Position numbers and translations under genes: made by a program | Shown here: piece after piece, positions 21,892-34,286 of the stretch | How the letters are laid out: each line of letters begins with the position of its first letter | Position numbering within the stretch: the stretch's first letter is position 1 | Origin: Cytospora piceicola | Taxonomy: Eukaryota > Ascomycota > Sordariomycetes > Diaporthales > Cytosporaceae | DNA: 64,000 bases | Reading direction: 5' to 3' | Assembly: GCA_023375675.1 (NCBI GenBank) | Contig: JALQBC010000041.1 | Location: forward strand, 186,001-250,000 | Notes under the pieces: generated by a model | The model's database searches: none | Told to the model about the DNA's origin: nothing | What the model saw: only the letters and a program-made list of their open reading frames with translations

Positions 21892-24657
21892 CTACGCGGA
21901 CAAAACAGTAAACCCACTCGTGTATGTTGACCAGTCATCTGACAGGCTCGGATTTCCAAAGGGAACCAGCGCCGCAAACCGAAAGACATAACTCCCAGGC
22001 GCAATCTGGCTGCCGTTCGCAAGACCACCCAGCCACCAAAACTGCATGTCCTCGTCATCGACCGAGGATCTCGGCTCATCTGAAATCGGGAAAGCAGCCG
22101 TGTCGTTCGGGTACAGGGAGGCATCGTACTCAGACACTTCTCCAGAGTAAAGCCAGTACGTAGCTGATCCCACATAACCTTTCTGCCCAATGACAGGGGG
22201 GTAGGCCCAGTCATTCTCCGTCCAGTTGGAGTAGAATATATCCCACCGCAGCTGCTTCGTGCCCCACTGTGTCCGGGCATACATCTTCGGGAAGTCCTGG
22301 GACGTCGTGGACAGGTTGAAGGTGAAGGAGGAGGCTGCACTGAGTTCTGTCGCGGCGAGGCCAGAGACAGCATACGGGTAGCCAGCTTGCCACTGGTCGT
22401 TAATGGTCTGCTCCAGGCTTCCAGCCAGGCCGAGATAGGGTATCGCCAGCGATTCTCCGAGGCTGGAGTGGACAAGTATCTTGCCGCTGTAAAGGGGCAG
22501 GCTGTCAAGACCATCTGGATACGTAAACTCGAAGTCTACTGCACGAGTCTCGTCCGGTTCAAGCGTCACGGCCACTGGCAATGACACGGTAGGGATAATG
22601 CTGACAGGCACACTATCAACGAAGTCTAGCACAGTGGCGCCGTCAGCGGACCAAGTATCGAAGCCAGCAGCAGCCTGCACGCCATAGGTGTATGTAACAT
22701 CCACGTCGGCACCGTTCGTGATCTCGACTGACTGTTGTGCGTTGAAATGTTGGGTGTCATTCAGTTCGAACTTCGCATACGACAAAGACGTCGTGAAACC
22801 AAGCACTTTGGTTGCATTGATGATGCCGGTGCCAGCCTGCGCGATGGGAGCGTACAAGTCGTAGTCCATGAATGTGATCCCATCGAAGTAAGGCAGTGAG
22901 TCTCCGCTGGAGATGATCCGCATGATCAGCTCGGTAGCGTTGTAGTCGGCGTTGGTCTTGCGTCCACCGTAGTAACCAATGTAGAGTGCTGCTACACCGG
23001 CGATGTAGGGCGTCGCCATTGACGTACCACTCATCACGGCATAGGCGTCGGACGGGTAGGTGCTCAAAATATCCCCTCCCGGAGCGGCGATATCTGGCTT
23101 GATGGAGAGGTCGTACAGTGGACCCCAGGACGTATAATAATTCGCCAGTCCACCAGTCCCAGTAGGGTTTGCCATCCCGACAAAGTAACCATCCGTGCTG
23201 ATTGTAGTAAAGTCTGCGACGGCGGATCCTCCCTTCCGGATGCTGTCGATGATGGCCACGCCAGAATCTGCCGAGATGACAGCCACGAATCCTCCGGCCC
23301 TCCCATAGTTAGGAATGGCAAGAGGGTCGTCAGCCAGGTACCAGAGAGTTACGTGTGCTCCTGCATCTTGAATATTCGTCTGTTGGATGGTGCCGTCGCA
23401 GCTACCCACACGCACCAGGGCTACCGTCCCTGTCAAGTTCACACCCAGTGGGCTGCATGCATCATCCGTCGCGTTGGTGTTTAAAGAGATCGGGTGAATA
23501 GGATACCCGGTATATATCGACGGGACGGGATTGTATCCTTCGTAGTATCCGATCGCAGCGCTGCTCGTCTGGTTGTTTCGAGTGAAGTTGGCAAGGAAGG
23601 CGTTTTCGGCAATCGTCTCTGCCTCGACCGATGCAACTGCGAGGACGTGTTGGCCGGCCGCACCGTTCGATGCGAAGTAAGGGCCTTCTACGCCGTCATT
23701 TCCTGCCGCAATCGTGACGATGATTCCCTGATCAGCAATCCTTGAGGCAACGACCGCCCATGCGTCACTCGACCAGCCGCCCGTCCCGCCCACGCTGCAG
23801 GTTATAATGTCCACGTCGGCCTGGTAGGCCATCAGGAAGGCCTCGATAAGAAGATCCTCGGTCGTGCCGTCGTATGAAGTAAAGATCTTGTAGGAGAGGA
23901 TGGTCGCCTGTGGAGCAACGCCCACGAATCGGCCATCTTGAGAGTCTCCAACAATGATCCCGGCGACATGTGTCCCGTGTCCGAGATCATCCAGTGGGTC
24001 ATCGTCAGGCTCAAGCTCGCAATCCGATTCGGGCCAACAACCATCACCAACGAAGTCATATCCTCCCGCGACCTTGCAGCCCGATCCGAAACAGCCACCA
24101 AGAGCGGGGTGTGTGTACTGGGTTCCGGTGTCAACAACGCCGATGACAACGCCTTCCCCATATATTCCCTGGGCGTGTAGTTTATCGACGCCGGTCTGCG
24201 CATGTACTGAATAATTCGCCGATGCTGCTGCCACCACCGTGTCTGACGCAGTCCAGGTCCGAGACGGCTCAGTGATGTTTAACGTGATGATCTTCGAGGG
24301 CCATACCTGGGCCACGGACGTGATTGCCGAGAGGGTATCGGCATTCTGGCGTGACGATTCAACGCTGACCCCCGCAAAGACATCCGAGTCGAATACTCGT
24401 CTGATAGTAGTGCCTGGTAGAGCAGCTATACTGTCTTGTATAGCAGTATAGTCTGAGCCCTGGGTGAACAAGGTGGTCAGCTGACGTTGGTCATGATCCT
24501 GGCACTATCATGGTTGTGAACTCACAGGTTGAAATTCGAGGATATACTGTCTAGGTTGAACAGCGGTGCCATTGGCCGGAAGGAGTCTTTGGCGGCGAGT
24601 AAGGGCCAGCACGCCATTACTGAGGCACAAGCTGACGAAGAGTCGAGATACCTTCAT
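21892..24657 (-). CDS. secreted subtilisin-like serine protease (S8), large type with PA insert
   Basis: This is an extracellular endoprotease of the minor extracellular protease (Vpr) / C5a-peptidase-like branch of subtilases. Two exons, 24657-24526 and 24459-21892, give 899 aa; the first supplies the signal peptide MKVSRLFVSLCLSNGVLA and QYILEFQP, which the long second exon lacks. An inhibitor-like prodomain (about residues 38-115) precedes the catalytic domain. The triad is visible: Asp154 in VVDTGTQYTHP, His205 in GHGTHVAG, Ser524 in SGTSMATP, with oxyanion Asn in AAGNDG. A PA-type insert sits between His and Ser (CSPLGVNLTGTVALVRVGSCD). The C-terminal 300 residues are beta-rich, Fn3-like (VEITNGADVDVTYTYGV). 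Everything needed for activity is present. Confidence 0.94.
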
Positions 24658-27130
24658 GTCAGGCTTTTTGAGGCAGGCTTTAGGCTGTTATTGAAAATCT
24701 CGACACTGGATAGTGTTGGTGCATAAGAGTTCGGATGAGCTCATGTGGAACTTGCGTCGGCATCCCATGGCGCAGACATCCTCGCTTTTGACTTGGACGT
24801 TGGGTACCAGGGCCCCGGGATGAGTTGTGCGGACACCTTGAACCCGAGTCCATCCCACTCGGCAATGCGGATATTGACATGCAGTTTGTTGGTGACACCA
24901 CCTTGAGCATTTGGCAATGATAGCAGAAAGGACACCCACAGGTAAGACGGCATCACATTTGGGTTGCTGAGGTTCGCGGAGATAGCCTCTATGCCGCCAA
25001 TATCCAACCATTCAACGCAGTATCTTTCATATCATGGTTGCGGCCCAGATTATGGTTCCGTGTCATAGCTCGTCATTCGGTCCGTTGAATCTGATCATGG
25101 GCAATGACACTGTTGGTGATCGGGAGCGTATAGATTCCGATATCACAAGAACAATAGGGCGGAAAGATAAGGCTGCATAATGCATCGAGCTCGTGATGCG
25201 TCGATAGGTCGCAAGAACTCTAGCGCTTGTGATCATATGTGATATGAGCGGTAAACTCGCTACGTATGATTAGAAAACCGGAAGAAGGGATGGTGAAAAA
25301 GCCTTGAGATTCAGAAAGATGGTTCGAAGATCCGAAGCGGCTTTAATTGTCATGCTTAACTTCGCGTCTGCTGAGTATCCACATGGCTGAGAAACGGGAG
25401 GTGTGTTCCAACTACGAGTTCCAACTTCCTCACAGGCACATGCAAACCTTTGAGGCTGGTAGCGATATGCAGAAGCCAACCCTTCGCACTTTGGGCTTTC
25501 CGAGCGATGTGTTTTGCTCGCTGAGCCCAGCCCCGTCAACTATGGTTTTATGCCGAAAGTCATCAGCGTGCCACTCGGCAACGCACCGGGATCAGAAGAG
25601 CCTCAAGTTGAGACTGTAACCATGCTGGAAGAATCGTCGTTTTTACGGCAGAGCAAACTTGCAGAGCCAAGACAGCGGGAATAAAAGTTATCAGATTCTG
25701 GGTAAGGGGAGGACGCGTCATGGAGACCACACAATCCAAAAAGGAAGCTCATATGATCTCAGCACAGCACTCGCAGGGTTGCAGTACGGGAGGCCATTGA
25801 ACCACGGTCACATTAATGTGACCCTAGACCCGATAGATATGTGTCTTTGGAGCCATCCTCCCTGTTCTGAGATGGTTTGAGCATGTTCGGGTGCTCGTGC
25901 CTCGGGATGATGGGAGGGGAGGTTTGTCGGACAGGAGATCGATCAAAAGCCCGATCCTTATCATGTAATCATGTACCAACCATATGATGCCTTGGATTCG
26001 TTCTGGGGGTAAGAAGATGCGAACTCGGATGGAACATCGGTAGAAGCGGCAGTCTTGTTCATCAAGCACTTGCTGAGGCCGACTTGTAGCAACGTCTGGC
26101 CAGAAGTCAGGGGTGACGCACGGACCATACTTTCGACCACGCCCAACATGCCCATTTCGTTGCTATGTTGGAGGTACCGGTGAATCCTCCATGGTCTCCA
26201 GATGGTTCTGGAGCTCGCAGTCCTATTGCATTAGCATGCATGTAATGGCTTCCACGAAAAGCCGTGGGCGTCTTCTTCCTCAACCAACATCACTGACCGA
26301 GGCGCAATCTCCTCGCCCTTCCCATGCAGATACAAGTTGTACGTCCGGCAGCTTTATCCCGTGGAGATTCGATGATACCGGCGCCTGCGGAAAGTCTCAA
26401 CTGCAGCTGGGAACCGGATAGATGGCTGGGTGGCAGCTGAGATCCCCCCAGCTCGTCAATCTAGTTGGGCATCGATTTCTCCGAATGCAATCTGCATGTC
26501 TGGTAGGTACAGGAACGTGAGTGATTGTTCGAGTGGGGTATATGGCCACCGACTTACTTTGATATATCTGCATAGGTACTACAAGCTTACTTGGGCGAGG
26601 TATCGACTAAGTGAAGGCTTGGTTGTCATGCAGCGTGTGCCCAAGACCCGGGACAAGTTGCCCACTTACGAGTGACATTCTGCCCAGCACTCAGCGATAA
26701 GACTGTGAGGAAATATCTTTGACGGTTCAACTCATCAGACGAGGGCTTGAGGTGCATGGCATTCCGTCAAACGAAGAAGGGAAATGTTGCAAATATGACT
26801 TAGCACTCGACCAAGTGAATGATTCCGGTCAACTGGTGGTAGATACACCAGGTCATGAAGACGCGTGTAAAGCTCCAGCTCCGCGCCAGGCGCGCCTCCA
26901 AGGATCAAGCTTTGGCTGTAGTGCACTGCCGGCCCCACAAGGGTCCAACATTGAACTGGGCCGTGCGCTAGCTTGCCAAACAGCGGACAGCATTTGAGGT
27001 CAGGTGGAACGTCATCCCCACAGCCCCAGCAAGGGCACTGAGCAGCTCGCCGGACACAAAACAGACAGACCACCCTTCGACAGTAGCCCACACACTGCCA
27101 GTCTTGCGTTCCGAGACGACGACACCAACA
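24658..27130. other. 2.5-kb intergenic region, no gene seen
   Basis: No recognisable gene on either strand; frames of 60-150 codons overlap one another without domains. One minus-strand frame at 24741-25007 (MDIGGIEAISANLSNPN...) has protein-like composition but no upstream continuation and no family I know; it may be a relic. The last 130 bp form the promoter of the Rrt8-like gene. Confidence 0.45.
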
Positions 27131-28157
27131 ATGTCCTCCGAAACTCTCCAGACGAGGCTCAAACGCCGCATAATGCAATCACTTGTTGTGGACTACATCT
27201 ATCGGGCTTTACGGTCTGGAGCGTATCCTCTTCAGGGCATCTGGTACTTTGCCAAGCACCGCAAGTTTTGGCCGCTCTGGGCTGGTCGTCTGCTGCCCTT
27301 GTCCATTATATCCTTATTCGTCTATTCCATCGTATTCTTCTTCGCTTATTTGCCTCAAGTAGCCCTGCTAGCGATATGGCAGGGACGTGGTGCCTGGTTC
27401 AGCGCGCTAGTGTTGACTCTTGGAGAAGGCATGGTGCTCATCCAGGCCTTGTTTGAGGGCTTCTTCGTGGACGAAGCTCGCGTGGATGTGTTTGATGTGC
27501 GTTTGCATTCCTTGTCTCGTGAAATATCGCTTGAGCGGTCTCTCAGGCAACCTCGAATCCGACCTGGGGCTAACAATCTGTGCCTAGGCAACTCTTATTG
27601 ACCATGGCCTTGTCGACCTCGTGGCACCACAGCGCCTCCTCTTTCCCGATGCTCCCAACTCTGTGAAGATGTTAGGAAAACCCACCTCTCACGCTGAATA
27701 CGCTCCTTGGAGCTTCATCCAGATCTTCGAGGTGGTCGTCTACCTTCCTCTCACATTTATCCCAATCGTTGGCGCACCTCTCTATATCATCCTCACCGGC
27801 ACGAGGTTGGGCAAGTTGAGCTTTTACAGGTGGCACAAGCTTCACGGACTGAGCAGACATGAGATGAAGAAGGAACAGAAGAAGTATACGTGGGATTTCA
27901 TTTGGTTCGGTACCGTGGCCATGATCTTGGAGCTCGTGCCTTTGCTTAGCTTCTTCTTCCTGTTGACTACAACGGCAGGATGTGCCTTGTGGGTTGTGAA
28001 TCTGGAGGAGGAGGCACGAGGGTGGAACAACGAGTCGAGGGCGGAAGAAGGACGGGCTCCCGATGCACAGAACGGGCCACAGGAGGCGAGCGGTAGCACA
28101 CGCGGAACGGTGGAAGAGAACGACCCTCCTCCACCGTACTCGGATAACCCTCTGTAA
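27131..28157 (+). CDS. Rrt8/outer spore wall-like membrane protein (EI24-type)
   Basis: Two exons, 27131-27496 and 27588-28157, give 311 aa; the intron shows a GCTAAC branch site 13 bp before its TAG acceptor. The protein has paired membrane segments: FWPLWAGRLLPLSIISLFVYSIVFFFAYLPQ region (about 45-75), WFSALVLTLGEGMVLIQALF (about 88-108), FIQIFEVVVYLPLTFIPIVGAPLYIILTG and FIWFGTVAMILELVPLLSFFFLLTTTAGCALW. The C-tail is hydrophilic and ends in a PPPPYS motif, a possible PY docking site for a WW-domain ubiquitin ligase. The pattern GAPLY...GKLSFYRWHKLHGLS resembles yeast Rrt8/Lds2 proteins, which associate with lipid droplets and spore wall formation. The match is by general architecture and a few motifs, so family is probable and role inferred. 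Confidence 0.78.
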
Positions 28158-29463
28158 ATATTGTGAGTCGGGTTTCTCTATATTATCCGAGACAGTATCC
28201 ACGAATGTTGTTTAGAATTCTTGGCTGAAGCCTCTTTGGCTGGGCAAATGCGTCGATGTTGCACTCCATTCCACATACCTCATGTCGTGTCCTCCTGTCA
28301 GTTTCCAAACTTGATGTAAGCGCAGTGACAGCATCCGAGATGTTGGACGGTGTGACATGAGCAGTATCTCGGACGCACGGTTGACAGATGAAAGGGACTG
28401 CGTGCAACGCAATTCTCATGCTGTTTGACAAGCTTCTCGGCAAGGGTCAGCTGTTTTGACATTATGGCATGAGTGGAGTCTACGACACTGTAAATTCGCC
28501 CGCGGCTTCGACAACGGACCTTAGTCCTTGTATGGAATGATGGTTGGTCACGGTTTCGAGGAGAAGACGTGGAACAAGCTCGGGAAAAAGTTCACAGGAT
28601 ACTAACCACCTCATCAACCAGGCTTTCTGTTGTCAGGACACGATATATTCATGGATAATCTTGTACATCGCTTCACTCGAGATTGCTTCCGTCCCTGAGG
28701 GTCACCAAACGCTGCTAATGTGGCACCCGAGGTGCTACAGCGGCCAGATCATGCGCTCTTGAGGAGATGGACTGACCTTGGTGGTGGTATTGTACCTTCC
28801 CGATATCTAGTCTACCTACCTAGGTAGTTAGGTACGAGGAGCTTTGGGAGGCCCAGATGCGGCCGTCCACTCCTGTTGGTCTTACCGATCCGAGCTTCCA
28901 GAACGGAAGTGAAGATACCAACCGACCTTGGGGATTGTTGCGTGGAAATGACATCTTTTGAGGCGGTTCACAGGTGTGCTGGGTGTACACTGAAAAGGGG
29001 GAAGGAGCAGCCAGGAGTAATATTAGCAAGCCCTTTGCAGCATTTGATCTCACGAGCCTTCCACGCCTGGGAGCAATCGTTCCTTCCCTCTCACCACCAA
29101 CCGTTCCATCTTCCAAGTTCCTTCCTTCTCATCACTCTCTAACTCAACGGTTTTGACATCACTCGTTCCCCGCCTTTCTCTCTTTCTCTTCGTCTTCCCA
29201 ACTCTTCGTCAATCTTTCACTCCCTTCGAATCTTCTCTTCCACTCACCATCACCGTCCACCTCTCCTCCTTCATTCCTCCACACTTCCCACCCCTCCCGC
29301 ATCTGTGCATCTGCCCAACAGCGACGTCTACCACCATCATTCGTTTCTCAGCAGTGATAAGCTTTTCCCTCGATCTTGAGATCGAGTGCGTCCCATCTCT
29401 CCACCTCGTTTGCGGTATCCTGTTCTGTTCAACACGCTCCCGGAAACGACAGGACCATCCAGG
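28158..29463. other. intergenic with promoter of the mucin-like gene
   Basis: 1.3 kb. It holds a CTACCTACCTAGGTAGTTAGGTAC block at about 28812-28835 and ends in a long pyrimidine-rich tract described separately. The frames here have no coding support. Confidence 0.45.
29094..29330 (+). promoter_or_regulatory. pyrimidine-rich promoter/leader tract
   Basis: About 240 bp that is very rich in C and T on the + strand (runs such as CTTTCTCTCTTTCTCTTCG and CCTCTCCTCCTTCATTCCTCC), ending some 130 bp before the mucin-like gene's ATG. CT-rich blocks of this sort commonly mark the transcription start zone of strongly expressed filamentous-fungal genes. The function is inferred from composition and position only. 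Confidence 0.4.
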
Positions 29464-32400
29464 ATGCGTATCAACGCGTGGTTGGGTGCCCTCGCGGCCC
29501 TGACATCGCTGCACACTGCAATTTCCTTGCCTTTGGAGTAAGCCTTTTCCATTCCCAGCCCTATCCTTCCTGCTAGCCATCCTTGGTAGCCAGATTAATT
29601 CACCTGATGACACCAAGCTAACAAGCTCCCCTATTCCAGTAGCGATGCCACCTGCACTGCTGGTGCGACCGAGACGGTCTATGTCACTGTGGCATCTGTT
29701 GGTGCAGTAGTTCCTACCATCACATTTGGAACCACTGTCATGAGCATGATCAGCACCGAGACTGTCGGAGCCACCACTGTCACGGTGCTTCCTGGGTCTG
29801 CCTCGTCCGGTTTCTCTGTCCCCTCCTATGGAATCACTGCCTCGACTCCTGAGTTCACTCCCGCTGCTCCCTCGTCCGGTAAGTCACTAAAATCTAGAGC
29901 TCATTTGAGCGGTTGCCTGCTCTGGAGATCCCTTGCGCCTGAGTCCCAATGCAGATCTGAACATCTCCGCTGACATATCATAAATACAGCATCCGAGGCT
30001 GAACCCGTTCCTGGTAGCATCATCGTCACCACGGAGCTTTTCACCGTGCCCATTGGTCCCACGGGTTCTCCCTACATTGAAACTGCCACTCTCACCGAGC
30101 CATGCCCTGCCACTGGTTGTGGTCCAGCCGTCTCGGCGTCTGGTACTCCAACTGGAGTTCCCACATCTGGTCCTGTGCTGTCAACCTTCACTCTCATCAC
30201 GACCATCACATCTGGGTATACCCCTCAGGTCGTTGAGACGAGAACTTACACGGTGGTTGAGACTCTTCCGGCCCCATCCAACCCAACTCATTCGATGGTG
30301 ACTGCCAGCTTCACACTCACCGTTGGAACCACGACGGTGCCGAGTTCTATTGCGTCAAGTCCTGTGGCCACAAGCTCGCCGCTTGAGACTACCTCCAGCG
30401 CATCTGGGACGCCATCTGCAACGCTGACCGGTTCTACTGCGTCTGCATCACCTACTGTATTCACAGTGACTTTGCCTGGTCTTCCTGGTTCATCAGTCCA
30501 GGTCATCACCGTCACAGCATCCAGTCTAATTACCGGAGGCCCAACTCCATCTGCTGAGGTTCCATCAGTCATCACAGAGACTACCACACTTTACTCTGGT
30601 ACCACTGAGATCCCAGGACCTCCACCCTCGCCGATTGTCACTCTGGTTGCCTTCACTTACACGTTCTTCGAGCATGATCTTCCAGTCACCACTCTCATCT
30701 ATTCGACAGAGGTCACCTACACTCCATCAGCGGGAGCCATCGGAACGTCAACAGTGACGGTTTCAACAGTGACAACGACCAACATCGAGACTGTCTTGGT
30801 TCCAAGCGGTACTGATAGTTCTCTCTCTATTGTGACCATCTCACCACCCTATGTCAACAGCACATTGGTGCCCTCTGTGACAACAGTCAGCCCTGTATAC
30901 ACTTCTACGCCGCCACCATCCGTCTCTGCTCCATTCACCAACAGCACTGCCGCTTCTGGCACGGCTACGGACTCTGGTGGTGTGATCACGGCTACTCTAT
31001 CGACTGTGAGCATCAATGGGACAGCTGCCGCCACCAGCGTCATCGTTCCCATCAACACCACGACACTTGTGGCCCCTTTGCCTACTTCTAACGCTTCTAC
31101 ACTGTCCATCCCTGGAAGCACAATTGAATCTGCGGGTGCCATCACTGGCAGCCTTACGACCATTATCGTCAACGGCACTGCTGCTGCAACAAGCCTCATC
31201 ATCACCACCGGTTCATCCACGCTCTTTGCCCCGGTGCCATCAGGCAACGTGAGTTCACTGCCGCTTCCAGAGTCTGACAGTGTTCTCCCTCCCTTCCCAA
31301 CTGGCAATGGCTCAGAATCTGCCCTGCCTCCATCTGGTACTGGTACTCCCACAAGTCCCATCGAGACGGCGACTGCGGCTCCGCCTTCTGGACCTGCCCC
31401 AAGCAACGCATCTGTCTCGGCAATAACCTCAACAAGCATTGTCATTCCTTTGAACTCTACTACACTGGCCTTCCCTCTCCCAACCAACACGACAGCCTCC
31501 TCTTCCACCATAAGTATCGTTGTACCCTTGGACTCTACGACTGTGGCCTTGCCTCTTCCAACCAACGAGACCATTTCTTCCATCTTGAGCGTTACTGTGC
31601 CGCTGAACTCTACCACTGTGACCTTCTCCCTTCCGGCCAACGCGACGGTCTCTTCCACCACAAGCATCATTGTGCCGTTGACCTCCACCACGATGGTGTA
31701 CCCTGTTCCTAGCAATGTCACTTCTGCCAATATCACGTCACTATCAAGCACAGGTTTGTCCAGCGCCTTGCTAGGCAATGGAACTTCATCACCTGGTGCT
31801 TTGCCAACTGCCCCAGGCAACGGAACCAGTTCCACGCCTCCAGTCGCAAACATGACCGTCGTTGCGAGCATTACGGCACCCTTAAGTTCTCTTCCCGAAA
31901 TTCCCACTGCCACCAACTCGACCATCAACACCATTCTTCCAACAGGAACCTCATCGGCCCTGGCAAACTCCACTTTGCCTACTGGCTCGACCTCAAACAT
32001 CACAAGCGGCCCATTGTCAACCCCAGCATCTCCAGTGAATACAACTGAGTCTTTGAACAGCACTGCCCCGGCTTCGACTTCTAACCCGGCCGCACCACCC
32101 CAGTCGGCCCCTCCTCAGTCCGCACCACCTCAGTCTGCACCACCGCAGTCTGCTCCTCCTCAGTCTGCTCCTCCTCAGTCTGCGCCTCCCCAGTCTGCGC
32201 CTCCCCAGTCTGCACCACCGCAGTCGGCTCCTCCACAGTCCGCACCTCCACAGTCTGCACCACCGCAGTCGGCTCCTCCTCAGTCTGCACCACCTCAGTC
32301 TGCACCACCTCAGTCTGCACCACCTCAGTCTGCACCACCCCAGTCTGCACCACCTCAGTCTGCACCACCGCAGTCTGCACGACCGCAGTCTGCTCCTCAT

Positions 32401-33331
32401 CAGTCTGCACCACCTCAGTCTGCACCACCTCAGTCTGCACCACCGCAGTCCGCACCTCCACAGTCGGCTCCTCCTAAGTCCGTTGCCGGCCAATCGGCTC
32501 CGGCACAATCAGCTCCAGCACAATCAGCTCCAGCGCCAGCTGTCCAGGACCAGTCAACAGCTAGTTTCATTGAGGCACGAGCTGAGCCCATATCCGCTGC
32601 GACAGAGGCATTCTGTGGTTATCAAGCAGATCAGAGCAAGCTGGTGCTCGATGTGAGTACTCCCTAATTCTAAGTCCCCAGTTCCTGACTGACCACCTTT
32701 CCAGTTCGATGATTTGCCTGCACTGCAGTTGGCACCAGACACGGACAAGGATGTTGCTACCGTACTCATGTACAGCCCTTATCATCGACTCGTTTGGTCT
32801 GAGGGGTTCAGGGCCCTCCCATCTTCTGCCACGATCTTCAAGCCATCTTCTGGGGATATGATACTCGAGTTCTCCCCCGTCGAAGCAGGCAGCCAACAGG
32901 CAGCCAAGATCAGCGTTGGGACTCTCCAATCCAACCCATGTTTCCGGTTCGACTTCACCAGCTTCCGTGTTGGTTGCGCTTCCACTGCGGACTGCAAGTA
33001 CAATGTCACCGGCTTGTCATGGGATAACGAAGCTCAGACCGATGTGGCTGTGGGATCTTACACCTTTGTCACGCAGGGTTGTTTCGATCGGAAGGACTGC
33101 ACTCTTGCTTCCTTCGTCACAGATGAGTCAGCCAACCTGACCAGTCTCACCTCTCTCCTGGTCGACGTCACCGCTGGCGGCCAACCGCAGAAGTGGTGGG
33201 CAGACGACTTGACGCTGACGTGGACTAACGCTTCCTGCGAGACGGGGGCCTGCCGTTCCAACGTGCGGGACACCATCCCCAAGCGAGGTCGTCGTCTCGG
33301 CATGACGCGAATGCTCGATGGCCACAACTGA
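29464..33331 (+). CDS. large secreted mucin-like Ser/Thr-rich protein with PPQSA repeats
   Basis: Four exons, 29464-29537, 29640-29878, 29990-32652 and 32705-33331, give 1200 aa. Exon 1 encodes the signal peptide (MRINAWLGALAALTSLHTAIS). Residues about 30-840 are a Ser/Thr/Val-rich stalk with many VTVTT-like strings and N-x-S/T sites, expected to be heavily O- and N-glycosylated; within it, degenerate units of the form STTxxLPLPTN recur. Then come 25 five-residue PQSAP repeats (32101-32475) and decaying PAQSA copies. The C-terminal 215 residues form a globular beta-rich domain beginning FDDLPALQLAP with PYHRLVWSEGF and a set of Cys (CFRFDF, CASTADC, CFDRKDC, CETGAC), resembling a carbohydrate-binding or lectin-type sandwich. 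The tail (RRLGMTRMLDGHN) is charged, so there is no GPI signal: the protein is released or held in the wall by other means. Adhesin-like role is inference. Confidence 0.85.
32101..32475 (+). repeat. 15-bp tandem repeat, 25 copies, coding PQSAP
   Basis: CAGTC recurs exactly every 15 bp from 32101 to 32461 (25 times, four per 60-bp line), with no insertion or deletion. Third positions vary (GCA/GCT/GCG/GCC; CCA/CCT/CCG/CCC), and two copies carry coding changes, Arg near 32380 and His near 32398. After 32475 the pattern degenerates (AAGTCC, then GCTCCGGCACAATCA units). Such a repeat would be expected to vary in copy number between strains. Confidence 0.97.
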
Positions 33332-34286
33332 CATCTCTACTAATCATCATGGCGTTCTTGTGTAGGCGTTCATTTCGTTCCATGGCCCACGGATGGCGTC
33401 TTCTTTCTTGATTGTCATACCTGACATAATCGTTGCTCATTTCTGTTGTTTTTTTGGGGAGCCATCTCACTCGAGTGGTAATGCACTTGCTGTACGCAAA
33501 TTGTTGACTGTTCATCTCACCATAATGTATTTTGGACGCAAAGATCGGAGAAGTACTGGCAACATCTTCCTTGTGTACGATATCAGGGTGATCTCTTGCG
33601 CGTCAAGCTTTGCGTTCTACCACAGATCATCAACTTAGAGAAATGCAAGTGGAATCACTGATGAACATGACCGCAGAATTACAGAGCTATTTTGTGAAAA
33701 TTGAACTCGAGTGCCATCGCATCTTCATAGCCGGTCGACCGTGCGGAGATCGGTGTTTTCCGACCCCCATTCCTTCTCCGTATTCAAGGTTGCCGATGCA
33801 TGACCGTCTTGGCGATCAGGACCGGGCCATTATTGCCCGAGAATAACGCAGCTCAGGTTGTCGCCTGAGCGCCTTGCATGTAATCCCCATGCAATCAGCG
33901 CCCTACCCAAGATTGCGAGTCCACTGATCTTTTCAATGGCCAGGTGGTTGGTCCCCCACACAACAAGGAAGCCACCCTTCCGTATCGATCGGGTTTCCTT
34001 GCCCGAAACCTCTCTGGCAAATTCTTTGTATTTTTCCATGTTGCCAATGTCATTCCACTCCCGGTGTGTGTGTGAGGACTATCCCTCGTCTTTTGTCATA
34101 TCTACTTCCGATGACCATCTGCTCTCCCATCATTGAGAAGAGTCTCGATGAAGTATCAATCTTTGTTCACTAAGTCGCACCAAATTCTCATCGATCTCTG
34201 TTTCTTTCCCTGCAGAGCTTACCTGTTCCGTGCCTGTCCAAACGGGCAATAGGTGAGTGGATGTCGAGGTCCGGCCGTGTCTAAAA
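33332..34286. other. intergenic, no gene seen
   Basis: 950 bp between two plus-strand genes. Short frames only, for example at 33858-34136, without recognised content. The final 50 bp form the leader of the MFS gene. Confidence 0.45.

Noticed and set aside
24741..25007. 88-codon minus-strand frame (MDIGGIEAISANLSN...)
   Set aside because: Protein-like composition but no signal peptide, neighbouring exon or known motif; left as a possible relic only.
30849..32063. 404-codon minus-strand frame inside the mucin-like gene
   Set aside because: Antisense of Thr/Ser/Val codons gives Gly/Val/Glu-rich translation without any domain.
32017..32508. Minus-strand frame of CRL/RSRLRWC repeats
   Set aside because: Mirror of the PQSAP repeat array; a 15-bp array without stops is open on several frames of both strands.
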